Source: Myrica gale (Eukaryota > Streptophyta > Magnoliopsida > Fagales > Myricaceae). Taken from it: 64,000 bases of DNA. The position numbers and the translations under genes were made by a program. This document shows, piece after piece, positions 1-9,807 of this stretch. The DNA lies in NCBI GenBank assembly GCA_963930655.1, contig OZ005620.1, positions 5,967,001 through 6,031,000 of the forward strand, written 5' to 3'. How positions within the stretch are numbered: the stretch's first letter is position 1; each line of letters begins with the position of its first letter. The notes under the pieces are model-generated. The model did no database searches, was not told the origin of the DNA, and was given only the letters and a program-made list of their open reading frames with translations.

Positions 1-38
1 CTGATCGAACGTATAAAGTTTTATAGGCGCATGAACCA

Positions 39-760
39 TTTTTTTTTCTAAGCAAAGGTGGATTTCATTATACAGGGAATGAGAATACAAGCACCGAATC
101 TAGAATCATTCAAGACTGAAGACGATCATAGGGGCACAAATGCCCATTACATCAATTTCAAATGTCCGAAGGGCTACAAACCAGAAGGTCATAAAGGCCA
201 AGAACAACCGGGTCAACAAACCAACAACACCAACCCGGGACCACAGACCCGGGACACAACTCCACGCCGAAAACAACAGAAACTATCGTCGAAGGAAGAA
301 TCAGGCCAACACCTGTAACAAAAGCACCCACAGAGTAACTTGGCTCCAAAAAGGAGGCAAAGCCCGCCAGGCGCTTCATATCCACGCGCTTCAAGAGGGG
401 TACGTGAATAGCCAAACACCGAAGGTGCGCTGTCGGACAGGGACGATGTTGAAGAATTAGAGCCGCTGCAGCCGACCAAAGGGCGCGTGCTCGCCGGAAA
501 ACACCCTGTCAGCGCCAAGAAATATCCATCGGAGCTAAACCCATGAGACGAAACCACCGGGCTTGATAAAAGTAAAAAATCACAAAGAAACAACTCCTGA
601 CCGGCCGACGGCCAGCCAGAAGGGAGGCGGACGGGAAGAGGAGGAAGTCCTTTCGTCTCCCAGCGGAGGGGGAAGCCGGAAGGGGGATCGCATAAGAGAG
701 AAGAAGAGAGAGTTTAGAGAGAAGGAGGACCCTCTCTCTCTAGACTTTCGAAAAAAAATT
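39..760 (-). mobile_element. Possible poly(A)-ended retroposed sequence
   Basis: Read on the minus strand, this stretch starts with a CT-rich leader like a plant 5' UTR, passes through GC-rich sequence, and ends in ATAATGAAATCC...TTTGCTTAG followed by nine A residues. Plant LINE 3' ends look like this. No reverse transcriptase or other LINE protein is readable, and I could not find a target-site duplication. It could be a 5'-truncated LINE, a SINE-like element or a retroposed transcript. Seen: the poly(A)-like end and base composition. Inferred: the retroposition. Confidence 0.25.
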
Positions 761-1842
761 GCCTTTTGAACAACAAACCTAAAAAGCTGAACGTATATAA
801 TAGAAAACTAATTCGAGAGAGAGAGATCTTCTATCTAGAAACCCCTCCTTGTCCCCTGATTGCAACCCCAAGTACTCATTATTGTTCACGGCAACGGGAG
901 GAGCTCTTGCCCTTCTTGTTCTCCTCCCCACTCTCATCCCAACCTCTTATGGTTAGGATCTGTACAAACTCTTCCTCTCTGACTTTTTTTTGGGCCTCTT
1001 TTCTAGCGATTTTTTTGAAGCTCGATCTCAATGTCTCTTGGCAATTTGATCTGGTCTCGTTCGGCGTCAACTAGCAGGTACATGTGTCATGTTGAATTTA
1101 GACATGTGTGCCTTGTAATGTCATATGGCTATGCTCGTGGGGACGCTGACTCTATTAAGGGTCCAGTTCTTCCGCTGTGTTTTGATCCCCTCGATGAAAT
1201 ACGGATATCTCATACTGCTAAAAAAAACAACAAACCTAAAAAGAAAGTAGACAAATCGTTCATCAAAAGGTTTTAAAAAATGCGAAAACGGAGTACAACT
1301 TACATCATACAATATGTTTCTTTATCTATACAGTATTAATTTTGTGCGGTTTCAACGTGGCAGCCTGATGTTACACAGATCTCTACCCTAATGATCTACG
1401 CCATAGGTGATTCTTTATCAGAAGCTTTAATGGTTTGACCCATTTAATTAATTACAGGTGGAGAGGAAGTTAGGTAAAAGTCATGGTTCCCATGCCACGC
1501 TATTCTAACCTACATTTTACCCCATTGTTTTCCTCTTATAAAATAACTTGAAACTATAACATACAGATTTTGTTCATGAACTGGAGAGACCTAATCCCCT
1601 GACTCGGATGGTCTTGTATCCACGTGTCTTACCCTGCAAATGGCAGGATTATCTAGACCATCACTTTTAACGTAAGTTTGAACAAACAAAATCATTTTTG
1701 TGGTGAACCTTTTAGATCAATAAAAATATAATTAGTTCAACAGACGATTAAGATATTCAGCATGTATGCTGGCTAAAGAGGGATCACAAAAATAATATAA
1801 GCTTTTAAGGATGATTAGGATGTGCAATATAAATGTGTGTGT

Positions 1843-1870
1843 GGGTGTAGGTGTGGGGGTGGGGTGGGGG
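1843..1870 (+). other. Potential G-quadruplex tract
   Basis: Four runs of three to five G (GGG, GGGGG, GGGG, GGGGG) are separated by loops of 9, 1 and 1 bases inside a GT-rich microsatellite. The pattern meets the usual intramolecular G-quadruplex criterion, with one long loop. It lies about 0.95 kb beyond the stop codon of the minus-strand RsmG gene. It may be nothing more than a degenerate GT repeat. Confidence 0.4.
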
Positions 1871-2817
1871 TGTATGTGAGAAAGAGACAGATGTCTTACT
1901 ACAGAGATTAATTTAAGATTAACTGAGAGGTTACCCAAACAACTAGAACTTAGCAACTTCCATGCAAAATATTTGGCACCGGATTATATATCAAAGAAGG
2001 CAATTTAAAATACAACAGAAAGCTAAAGCCCTACCGTTATACATTTAACAAGACAGTTTAAAAGTAAAACACTACCTTATAGTCCAATCCATATGTAGTA
2101 ACTGACACTGTAATCCATATCTATAATGTAAAAATGAAATAGTTAACAAGTCTTTCTATGATGCACTTCATGATATGAAGAGAGAAGCTATGAGTTAGCA
2201 AGCAGTAATTTATCAGAAGAGTGAAAAGACAACAGATTACAGATTCTTCTTCCCTGACCCTCATCACCCTTCAACTGCTATAACTCATACTGTCCAGACA
2301 TCTTAAGATGATACTATTTTTCCTTTCTGAATCTACATCATTGCAGACTGCAAATATTTTTCCAATTACTCCATGAAAGGCAGCATCTCTTTTTCAATCT
2401 TTATTCTCAATTCTTTGTTTTGCACCATGTCTTCTTCCGCTTTTTTTTTCCCAAACAAACCAGGATCACTCATGATCAATTAAAAACTTCACCTGTTGTC
2501 GAGTGTATAGAGTCCTCACTGGTCACTCCACAAAAGCAGAAAAAGGAACTCAATAAGTTACAATCTTATTGCACAAGCAAGTTTATTGATTTATTTAACT
2601 TTGCAATCTCCAAAAAAACACCTTCCCCACCTTCCATTAAAAGCAACTGAAAATATAAATGAATAAAGAATGCAGATTCAGGACAATAGGTTACCCGGGT
2701 AGATCAAAAGGAGTGCTTGATTTTGTTTAGGTTACAATATTTATCCACTCATAAGAAAGTAGGATATCAAAGTACAAGTTGCGGATAAAGACAACAGCAG
2801 ATTGGGCTCCAAATTTT

Positions 2818-5800
2818 CTACAGTGGTGCTTTCGCTGGTGTACCTGGATCACGAGGATACTTCTGCGGGGTGGGGCGATGCTTTAAACAAATAACCGCAG
2901 TCCGCTGTCCATATGGGCTGTGTGACTCCACTGGCATTTGGGAAACGTGAGCATGAATTCAACAAGTAGCATATCAGCTGATCCTTAATGCAAAATCATC
3001 TATACATTCAGATATTTAACGCTAAATAGAGAAGTGAAAGTAGATCTACAGGCAGGTTTACCCCAAGGAATCATCCAGTTAAGTCAACAAATGATCATTT
3101 AAGTTAAAGAGTTGTAGGCAGTAATAAAGACCAAACGTTGATTCCAATTAAAAGAGATAAAGTAGCCCAGAGCTTGCAGAGGTCAGATTTTAACACTAGG
3201 ACAATGAGCCAGTTTCAGGGGCCTGCCTACTAAACCTCCTACTCCACGCGGTTGGTAGGGCCCTCGAACATTTATAAGCAAAAACTTACACTTGAGGCTC
3301 CACTTTCACCCGAGCATGGGAAGACTTGGCTTAATGTCAAGGCAATATCACCAAATCACTTTCCCCAAGTGCCTGTGCAATCCCACATCGATGGCCATCT
3401 TCTTCAAGAAAACTTAAAGTGAACCTTCAACCATTTCCTAATCCCATTCTCTTGTTCCCCCTGGATCATCATCCGCTTTTTTCCTTGATGAAGGATCCAC
3501 CTTTTCTAAAGTGAAGAAAAAAACTTCAAGCAATTTATGAGGTTTGCTAAGACCAAGGGTCTTTGTAATTGAAGGAAAATACGAACTCCGTTCTTATGTT
3601 GAGATAAGTAGAAAACACAGGATACAAGAGTGCTGGTATTCCGGTACCGGAACCGGAACCCATTTTAGGGAAATTGAAGTTCCAAAACCGGAAATTCCGG
3701 CGGAAATGCCGGAATTTTCCGGTTCCGATTTTTTTAAAAATAATTCAGGGCTGGTTTTAAAAAAATATAAAACATGACCTGGGTCAAAACGACCCAGGCC
3801 ACATGAAGAGTCGAGACTCTTTGTCGAGTTTTTGAAACGTCTCAGACTCCCCACCCAGCAGCCAGCTCCTCCCAGCCGCCACTCGCCAGCGCCCAGCCCC
3901 CGCACTAAGTCCAGCCTCCGTTCATCGTCGTCGTCCCTCCCTCCCGAAATCTCCATCTCTCTCTCTCTCTCTCAGCTCTCTCCCTCCCGAAATCTCTCTC
4001 TCACTCGCTATATTTCAGTTGAGTTTTGGACCTTTGTTGGTCGAATCTCTCACCAGAGGTGGGGTTTGTTAATTTTATCTTTGTAAATGTTGGATTTTGT
4101 CTTTAAATTGTTTTAGGGTTTGTTAATTTGATTTGAGGATTTTAACTTGCTTTAGGGTTTAAGTTTGTTCATGTAATTTTTCATAAATCCGACTCTCATG
4201 CCATGGAGATAGGTTGTGATTGGAATCTATTCTGATGTTCTAATTTGCTGGTTTACATTTATGGAATTATTTGCACTTCTATACAACTATGTTCTAATTA
4301 TTATCCTCTGCTGTTGGGATTTTATGATAGTGTTCTAATTTGCTGGTTTACATTACATTTATGGTTTACAACTATGTTCTAATTTGCTGGTTTACATTGA
4401 TGTTCTAATTATATTATGTTCGTAGTAAAATTAAGAAACGTGGAACCATCAGAGAAGATAGGTCTATGACAAAGATAAAGCAAACAAAAGAATACCAATG
4501 AATAGGTCTATGGCCGAATCTCTTGTGTTCTGATGTTATAGTGTATTTGTTAACCAATGAATAGCAATATTTGTTCAGAATATCTGTCATTGAACTTCAA
4601 GTTTTCGGATTCTTTATTTGTGGGAATAAGCCTTGGTTACATAGGCATCTCTTGGGTGGATCCTGAACTCCCTATTTATTGTGAAATGAGATATGATTTC
4701 AATATGCATTCACAATTATAGTGTATTCTTTTTTTTTTTTGCCATCTGTTGTCATAGTGTATTCTGTATTTAAAAAAACAAAAACAAATTCTTGTAATCT
4801 GTCAAATGTTTATTTAGCTGCAGCAGCCCAACTGCCTTCCCAAAAAGCATGAAGAAATCGTTCCAATGTTTCATTGTTTTGTACGTGTGGGGGGGTTGTA
4901 CCTCTATTCCTAGAATGAAGAAATCTCTCTTCATTATAGTTTATTTTGGACAGAATGAATGTATAGATACAAATGTAATTATGTAATTTTTTTTCCTTTG
5001 ATGTCTTGATGAATGATGATGGAATGATATGCTTAAACATAGTATTATGAAACTGCTGCAACAGGGGGGAAAAACAAACAAGAAACAGCCCAGTTTTTTT
5101 ACCCAAAATGCTTTTTGGGCCAAAGTAAAATCTGGGCCATCAGGCCCAAATATGAAACCATAATTTCCGGATTCCGTTTCCGGAAATTCCGGTTCCATTC
5201 CGGAATGGAACCGGAATGAAATTTTGGATTCCGGTGAGTACTGGAACTGGAATGGCTCATTCCGGTACTCACCGATGTACTCATATCCCAGCCACAAATA
5301 TCAATGACGAAAACAAATGGAATGGTATAAATGGTGAAAGTATCCACCTAGAAGGGTATTGGAGGGCCTGTTCTAGCTCTCAGCTGGGGGCAGAAATCTT
5401 GACAAAAAAAAAAACTAATCTTACATCCGTCACGACAGGCTCTGTTCAAAGGTGATATTTATGATTAAGCAGCAAAAGAGTTTGGTAAGTAGTGAGTATA
5501 ATCCAGAAAGGAACCACAGTTTACTATGTCCATATAATATGTACAAATAAAACAAAAGAAGCCTTTCTCAGGGTAATCAACCCCTCGACCATATTGTTCA
5601 ATTCCCTAAAATCAATAATTGAAGACATGAGCATATTTTTTAAATCAATTTGAATATGGGAAAGTGAAAATCAAATGAACACACCAGAGCAGAGTTGCAA
5701 CAGGGAAGCACCCATCATTTGAATTGCTCTGTCTGCATTCCTAACTTCTTCCTGCCCAAATGTACCACATAAGAGAACTAGTCGATGGCTCACACCAAGG

Positions 5801-7606
5801 AAAAGCTTAACATGAAAAAACAAGTCAGATTATTTAACCTTCTACATTGAAGGCAGATTTTACTTGATCCAAAATTTTGAGAATTGTTAGATTGCACAAC
5901 ACAATGAAATTGGGTATATCGATTCCAAAACTGGTAGCTACCAAAAACTTCCAATCAACATTAATCTTCAATAAAAGGTAATGATCAGGTAGTTGAATTT
6001 CCACGAGCGAACAGCGGATACATACCTGAGGATCATGACCCTTTGCGGCCACAAACAACCCACCCACACGAACCAGAGGAAGACAGTATTCCGCTGAAAA
6101 TGAAGAAAACATAAAGAACGAATTTACTAGGAACAAACTGCTCAGAGTCTGAAAGATGCAAGAAACATGATATGGAGTTTTCAAGATTACCTAAGATTCT
6201 CATTTCTGCAACCGCTCTTGCCACTGCTACATCAAATTGCTCTCTGAAGCAAAGATCCTGGCCCAAATTCTGTGCTATAATAAAGTTTGTCATGTTCAGG
6301 AGACAAGCTGAATGTTCAGAATATGTATACATCAAATACATATTTGTGTGTGTGTAGTACGTATCTATAAGAGCAAATCAAAAGCGTCTGTGAATAATAA
6401 CTTCCTTAGAAAAGAGAAGTAATACAATAATGTGTCTCATCTCAGGCAATCGACAACATTTTTTCTGCAGATTTCCAAAAATCTAGTTAGATAGCTTGGT
6501 AATTGAATTTTTTATCATCTTTTTGGTCAAATGGCTGTAGAAGCTTTACTAAGTGGAGCTCTAGGACAGGGAAATACAGCTAATTCTAGCCTTTATCATT
6601 GGAGGCACCTTACAAATAGCTCAATAAGCAAATTTCAGAGATTAAAAAACCATAACATGGATATCCCACTCTTTTTTCCCCCTTAGCCATGTTTACCACC
6701 TACTCAAATTGGCAATACACTCCCCCCCCCCCTTTTTCTCCCCCAAAAGTAACGTACGAGTTTAGCATGGTCATATCCAAATGAATAGATACTGATAAAC
6801 GTAAAAGTGTGAAACCATCAGACCTGAAGGAAGAGAGAAACAGTACCTCCGCTCTCCCTCTTACAACTCGGACATTAGACAAGCCGGCAAGACCTATTGC
6901 ATGCTCCAAGAAAACGCAGCGCTTGTTCATAGACTCTAATAGCGTTACCTTCCAATCTATCCGTCCAAATTATGTTATCAGAGGCACCAACAAATGAGTT
7001 TACAACACAAAAGCAATGATAAGCCGCGTCAATGGAACCTTCTATCCGTTTAAAAATCTACTACATTAATTTACCTGGGCGAGCAATAGCCAAAATCAAT
7101 CCGGGAAGCCCCGCGCCGCTTCCAACATCAACGATGTTAATGCTGTCGATTGATTTGTTACAGTGTGAGACATAAGAATTTCTCACAGGCGGTACAATTG
7201 CAAGTGAATCCTCAATGTGCCTTTCCAAAACCTCATTTGCCTCTGTAACGGCGGTAAGATTCATTCTCTGCACGTTGGAAACGTGTAATAATATCAATTA
7301 GCTTATAAAAAAGATTAAATTTCAATTTCCCCAAAATTAAGAAGGCAATGTTTATTAAAAGTTCGCTTTCTCTGCGACCTGGTTCCATTGGAGTAGAGCG
7401 TCGACGTAGAGATGGACCTGATCTTTCTGACGTGAAGTAAGGGTTTCGAAATAGGAGGACCTAAGGGCTCTGGTAGTGGTTAGTGTTTCGGTAATGATGA
7501 TTCTGCACGGACAAGAAATAGACGATGGCGTTGGAGTCGGAAGGTGCTTGAAGAAATTCCCGCGAGAAAATTGAACGTTGGGAACTACACTACGCCAAAC
7601 TAACAT
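2818..7606 (-). CDS. RSMG: RsmG/GidB-type 16S rRNA (guanine-N7) methyltransferase, probably plastid-targeted
   Basis: Seven exons on the minus strand: 7379-7606, 7076-7268, 6847-6956, 6191-6269, 6026-6093, 5685-5751 and 2818-2930. They total 858 nt (285 aa), every junction is GT-AG, and phase is kept throughout. The family transfers a methyl group from S-adenosylmethionine to N7 of a guanine in the 530 loop of small-subunit rRNA. Residues 1 to about 55 are basic and hydroxylated without family similarity, fitting an organelle transit peptide. MNLTAVTE is at 78-85, the SAM-binding loop IVDVGSGAGLPG at 121-132, DVAVARAV in exon 4 and GGLFVAAKG in exon 5. The C-terminus PRDPGTPAKAPL resembles plant homologues. 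The last intron is 2.75 kb and contains a hAT-like element; the other introns are short. Plastid location is inferred from the N-terminus and family. Confidence 0.9.
3625..5277 (+). mobile_element. Non-autonomous hAT-like element, copy A, in the last RsmG intron
   Basis: This block is closely similar in layout to the one at 40065-42259. Both have termini rich in CCGGTACCGGAA and TTCCGGTACTCACC, then a hairpin made of TGGGTC and GACCCA around AAAAC, a CT-rich leader-like stretch, the motif GGGTTTGTTAATTT, and a 3' part with GGGCC/GGCCC motifs (TTTTGGGCCAAA). No transposase is encoded. The ends are degenerate and I see no clean 8-bp target duplication, so the boundaries are approximate and taken by alignment with the other copy. 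An exon-like piece near 4428-4500 reads KIKKRGTIRED and faintly recalls the N-terminal half of RAMP4. It lies antisense to its host gene. Confidence 0.6.
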
Positions 7607-9198
7607 ATTCTTCGCGCTCTCAGATCGTCGGGTTCCCTTTCAAAAGAAGCAGTAAAAGACTAAAAAGTTTTTTTTTTTAATCTCGGCCCAATTCAACCCA
7701 AGAAGCAAATGGTCGCCTCTGGTATATCATGTAAGCCCAACTTTCCAGAGCAACCAAAATCAGCACACAACAAAATTTGGAGCCAACTCACGGAATAGTG
7801 TCATGATTGCGAACCCAGTGTAGAGGGTTGTCAGGGGACCATGGGCAGACAAGGGTTTGGATTTTAGAGAGTTTTGATTAGTAAAAACTTCGACTTGCTT
7901 TTGAACCCAATGGACTGCATGTGGAGTCTCAAATTTTATTTGAGCTGGGCTAGCTAGGATTCTAGAAGTTGGGCTTACATAGGCCCCCACTTGCGCCCAG
8001 ATTCGATTCAACCCCGCCGCAGTGTTTGGCCTTTAGAAAGCAGCATATGAACATGAATGTGCATGATACTTTTGCTATGTGTTTTAAAGAATATCAGAAG
8101 ATAAGGGGGGTGACCGGGTGACTACCCACTTTCTCAATGTAATGATGATATGCAGATTTTTGGTACCAAACAGGTCACTGCACTAGGGGAATAAAAAGTA
8201 CTTTTTTCCTGTTGGGTCATAGGAGCCTGACTGCCTAATCCCTCGGCATTGCGGTGGAATCACAGAAAGATAGCTACAATGGGCCCAGTATCCCGGCTCT
8301 CTCGAGTCTCGGCATGAGTGGCTTTTTCTTTTTCTTAAAAAACCCTCTCAGCAGTGGTGTTTTTTCATTTCAAGGTTCCTTTGCTTTCTGCAGACTTTTA
8401 CCAAACCAAAAACAAAAAAAAAATGAGTTCCTCTTTGAAACTTCACAGAGGAAACGAAAAAAAAAAAGATAATCCAATGACTTTGTTGTAAGTATTATTG
8501 GTATGGGATTAGGATCTTGACAACTCATGTCCAGCAAAAGAAAGAAGCTAGAGAAAAGACAGCTGACTATATTGGACAAAGTTGTGCTTGTAGTTTATAT
8601 AGACCATTCTAAAGTGATGTTGGGCATGTTCTTTTTGGATATATACATTGATGCCAGAATTTGATCGAACAAGAGTGAAAAAAATAGTGGGGAGACATGA
8701 AACCTTTGAACTTTTGGGACATTGGGTTCGGAACTTTGTTGGTGCTAAAAAGATTTGAATCTCAGGAAATTTTTTACCTTTTTCCCAGTTTTCTATCGAA
8801 CTACTTTGGTTTCCCACACTAATTTTTCTCACGAAAAGGAGAAAGTAGAACATAAAGGCTGGCTCATGTGGGAGACTTTATCAGGTCAAACAAAAAGTCA
8901 TTTAGCTAGCAAAGTTTTAAATGGGTCACTTACTATCCATAAATTTAACATGTATTGATTCCAACAAGGAAGTATATTTTGCTTCCCTCAGGACCCTCAC
9001 ATGTCAAGGGCCTGTTTGGACGGTTAAGAAGATCTTGCAGGGCGAGATCATGGCTGGCAATTTCTTAAACAAATATTGCTGAGCTATACGCATGATTGTT
9101 TAACTAGCTAGGGTTTCCAGCAGCTTTATACGTGAGGTTGGAACCATCACAATTCACAAACAGAAAAGAGCTTTTCCTAATATTTCTTTAATTAATTC
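7607..9198. other. Intergenic region upstream of RsmG
   Basis: This should hold the promoter and 5' UTR of the minus-strand RsmG gene just to its left. I see no clear TATA box at a convincing distance. The remainder is AT-rich with poly-A/T runs and short open frames without family resemblance. No RNA gene was recognised. Confidence 0.4.
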
Positions 9199-9314
9199 TG
9201 TTAGAAATAAAAAAAAAATTATACTTGATAAGTGAGACATCCATTAGGGAACACCCAATTGGATTAATTGTGTTAACTCACTTATCAAGTATAATTTTTT
9301 TTTTATTTCTAACA

Positions 9315-9326
9315 TGGTATCAGAGC
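9315..9326 (+). other. Primer binding site of the TRIM (initiator tRNA-Met type)
   Basis: TGGTATCAGAGC follows the left LTR directly. It is the standard plant Copia/TRIM primer binding site, complementary to the 3' end of initiator tRNA-Met, where minus-strand cDNA synthesis is primed. Confidence 0.9.
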
Positions 9327-9336
9327 AAGGTTTTCG

Positions 9337-9535
9337 GCTTAGTCCGGTTACCTCCTGACGACCATCCGGCTTTCTCCCGGCTTAGTACCGGCAACTTTTT
9401 TGGCTCAATACCGGTTTTCTCCCGGCTTAGTATCGGGGCAACCACCCGGCTCAGTACCGGCTTTCTCCCGGCTCAGTACCGGCATCCTCCCGGCGCAGTT
9501 CAGGCGACTTCCCGGCTTAATACTGGCAATCTTTG
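9337..9535 (+). repeat. Minisatellite inside the TRIM internal region
   Basis: About eight degenerate copies of a 20-30 bp unit built around CCCGGCTTAGTACCGGC (variants with CTCAGTACCGG and CTTAATACTGG) follow each other here. They make up most of the internal domain between the primer binding site and the 3' purine tract. The unit is itself partly palindromic (CCGG...CCGG). I see no open frame of interest across it. Confidence 0.75.
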
Positions 9536-9807
9536 TAATTATTTTTCTGTAATCATTTTTTTCCTGTAATTATTTTTTGTAACTCCAAACTCAAGGTTTG
9601 TCGGTTTGTCCACCTTGAGTTTGCGGGGGAGTGTTGAAAGTGAGAGTCCCACATTGCTTAGCAATGTGGGGAGTAGGAAAATATTGGCTTATAAATATAA
9701 GCCCATTGTAACATTTTATTTTCATAAATGAGATGTAAATAAATCCAATTGGGTTTTTCCATTTGGGTGTCTCATTTATCTAAAGTAAAATTTTTTTATT
9801 TCTAACA

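Larger units (their letters stand above)
1..2817. other. Intergenic region downstream of the RsmG gene
   Basis: I see no gene I can support here. The first 0.8 kb is relatively GC-rich with purine-rich tracts and several short overlapping open frames that resemble no family I know. From about 1.3 kb on it is AT-rich and unstructured apart from a G-rich tract near 1.85 kb. A 19-base string containing AACAACAAACCTAAAAAG occurs near 768-786 and again near 1224-1242, which may reflect an old local duplication. The last few hundred bases probably include the 3' UTR of the minus-strand methyltransferase gene. Confidence 0.5.
9199..9807 (+). mobile_element. TRIM-type short LTR retrotransposon with a rearranged left LTR
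   Basis: The 609-bp element is flanked by the 5-bp direct repeat AATTC (9194-9198 and 9808-9812). The right LTR (9632-9807) starts TGTTGAAAG and ends TTTCTAACA. The left LTR (9199-9314) has the same final bases but begins TGTTAGAAAT, because its first roughly 67 bp are the reverse complement of the last roughly 66 bp of the right LTR. A primer binding site follows the left LTR and a purine-rich tract (GCGGGGGA) precedes the right one. Nothing is encoded, so any mobility would have depended on proteins supplied by other LTR elements. The size fits terminal-repeat retrotransposons in miniature. Confidence 0.85.

Noticed and set aside
58..593. Overlapping open frames on both strands in the first 600 bases
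   Set aside because: They overlap in several frames, owe their length to relatively GC-rich DNA, and resemble no protein family I know.
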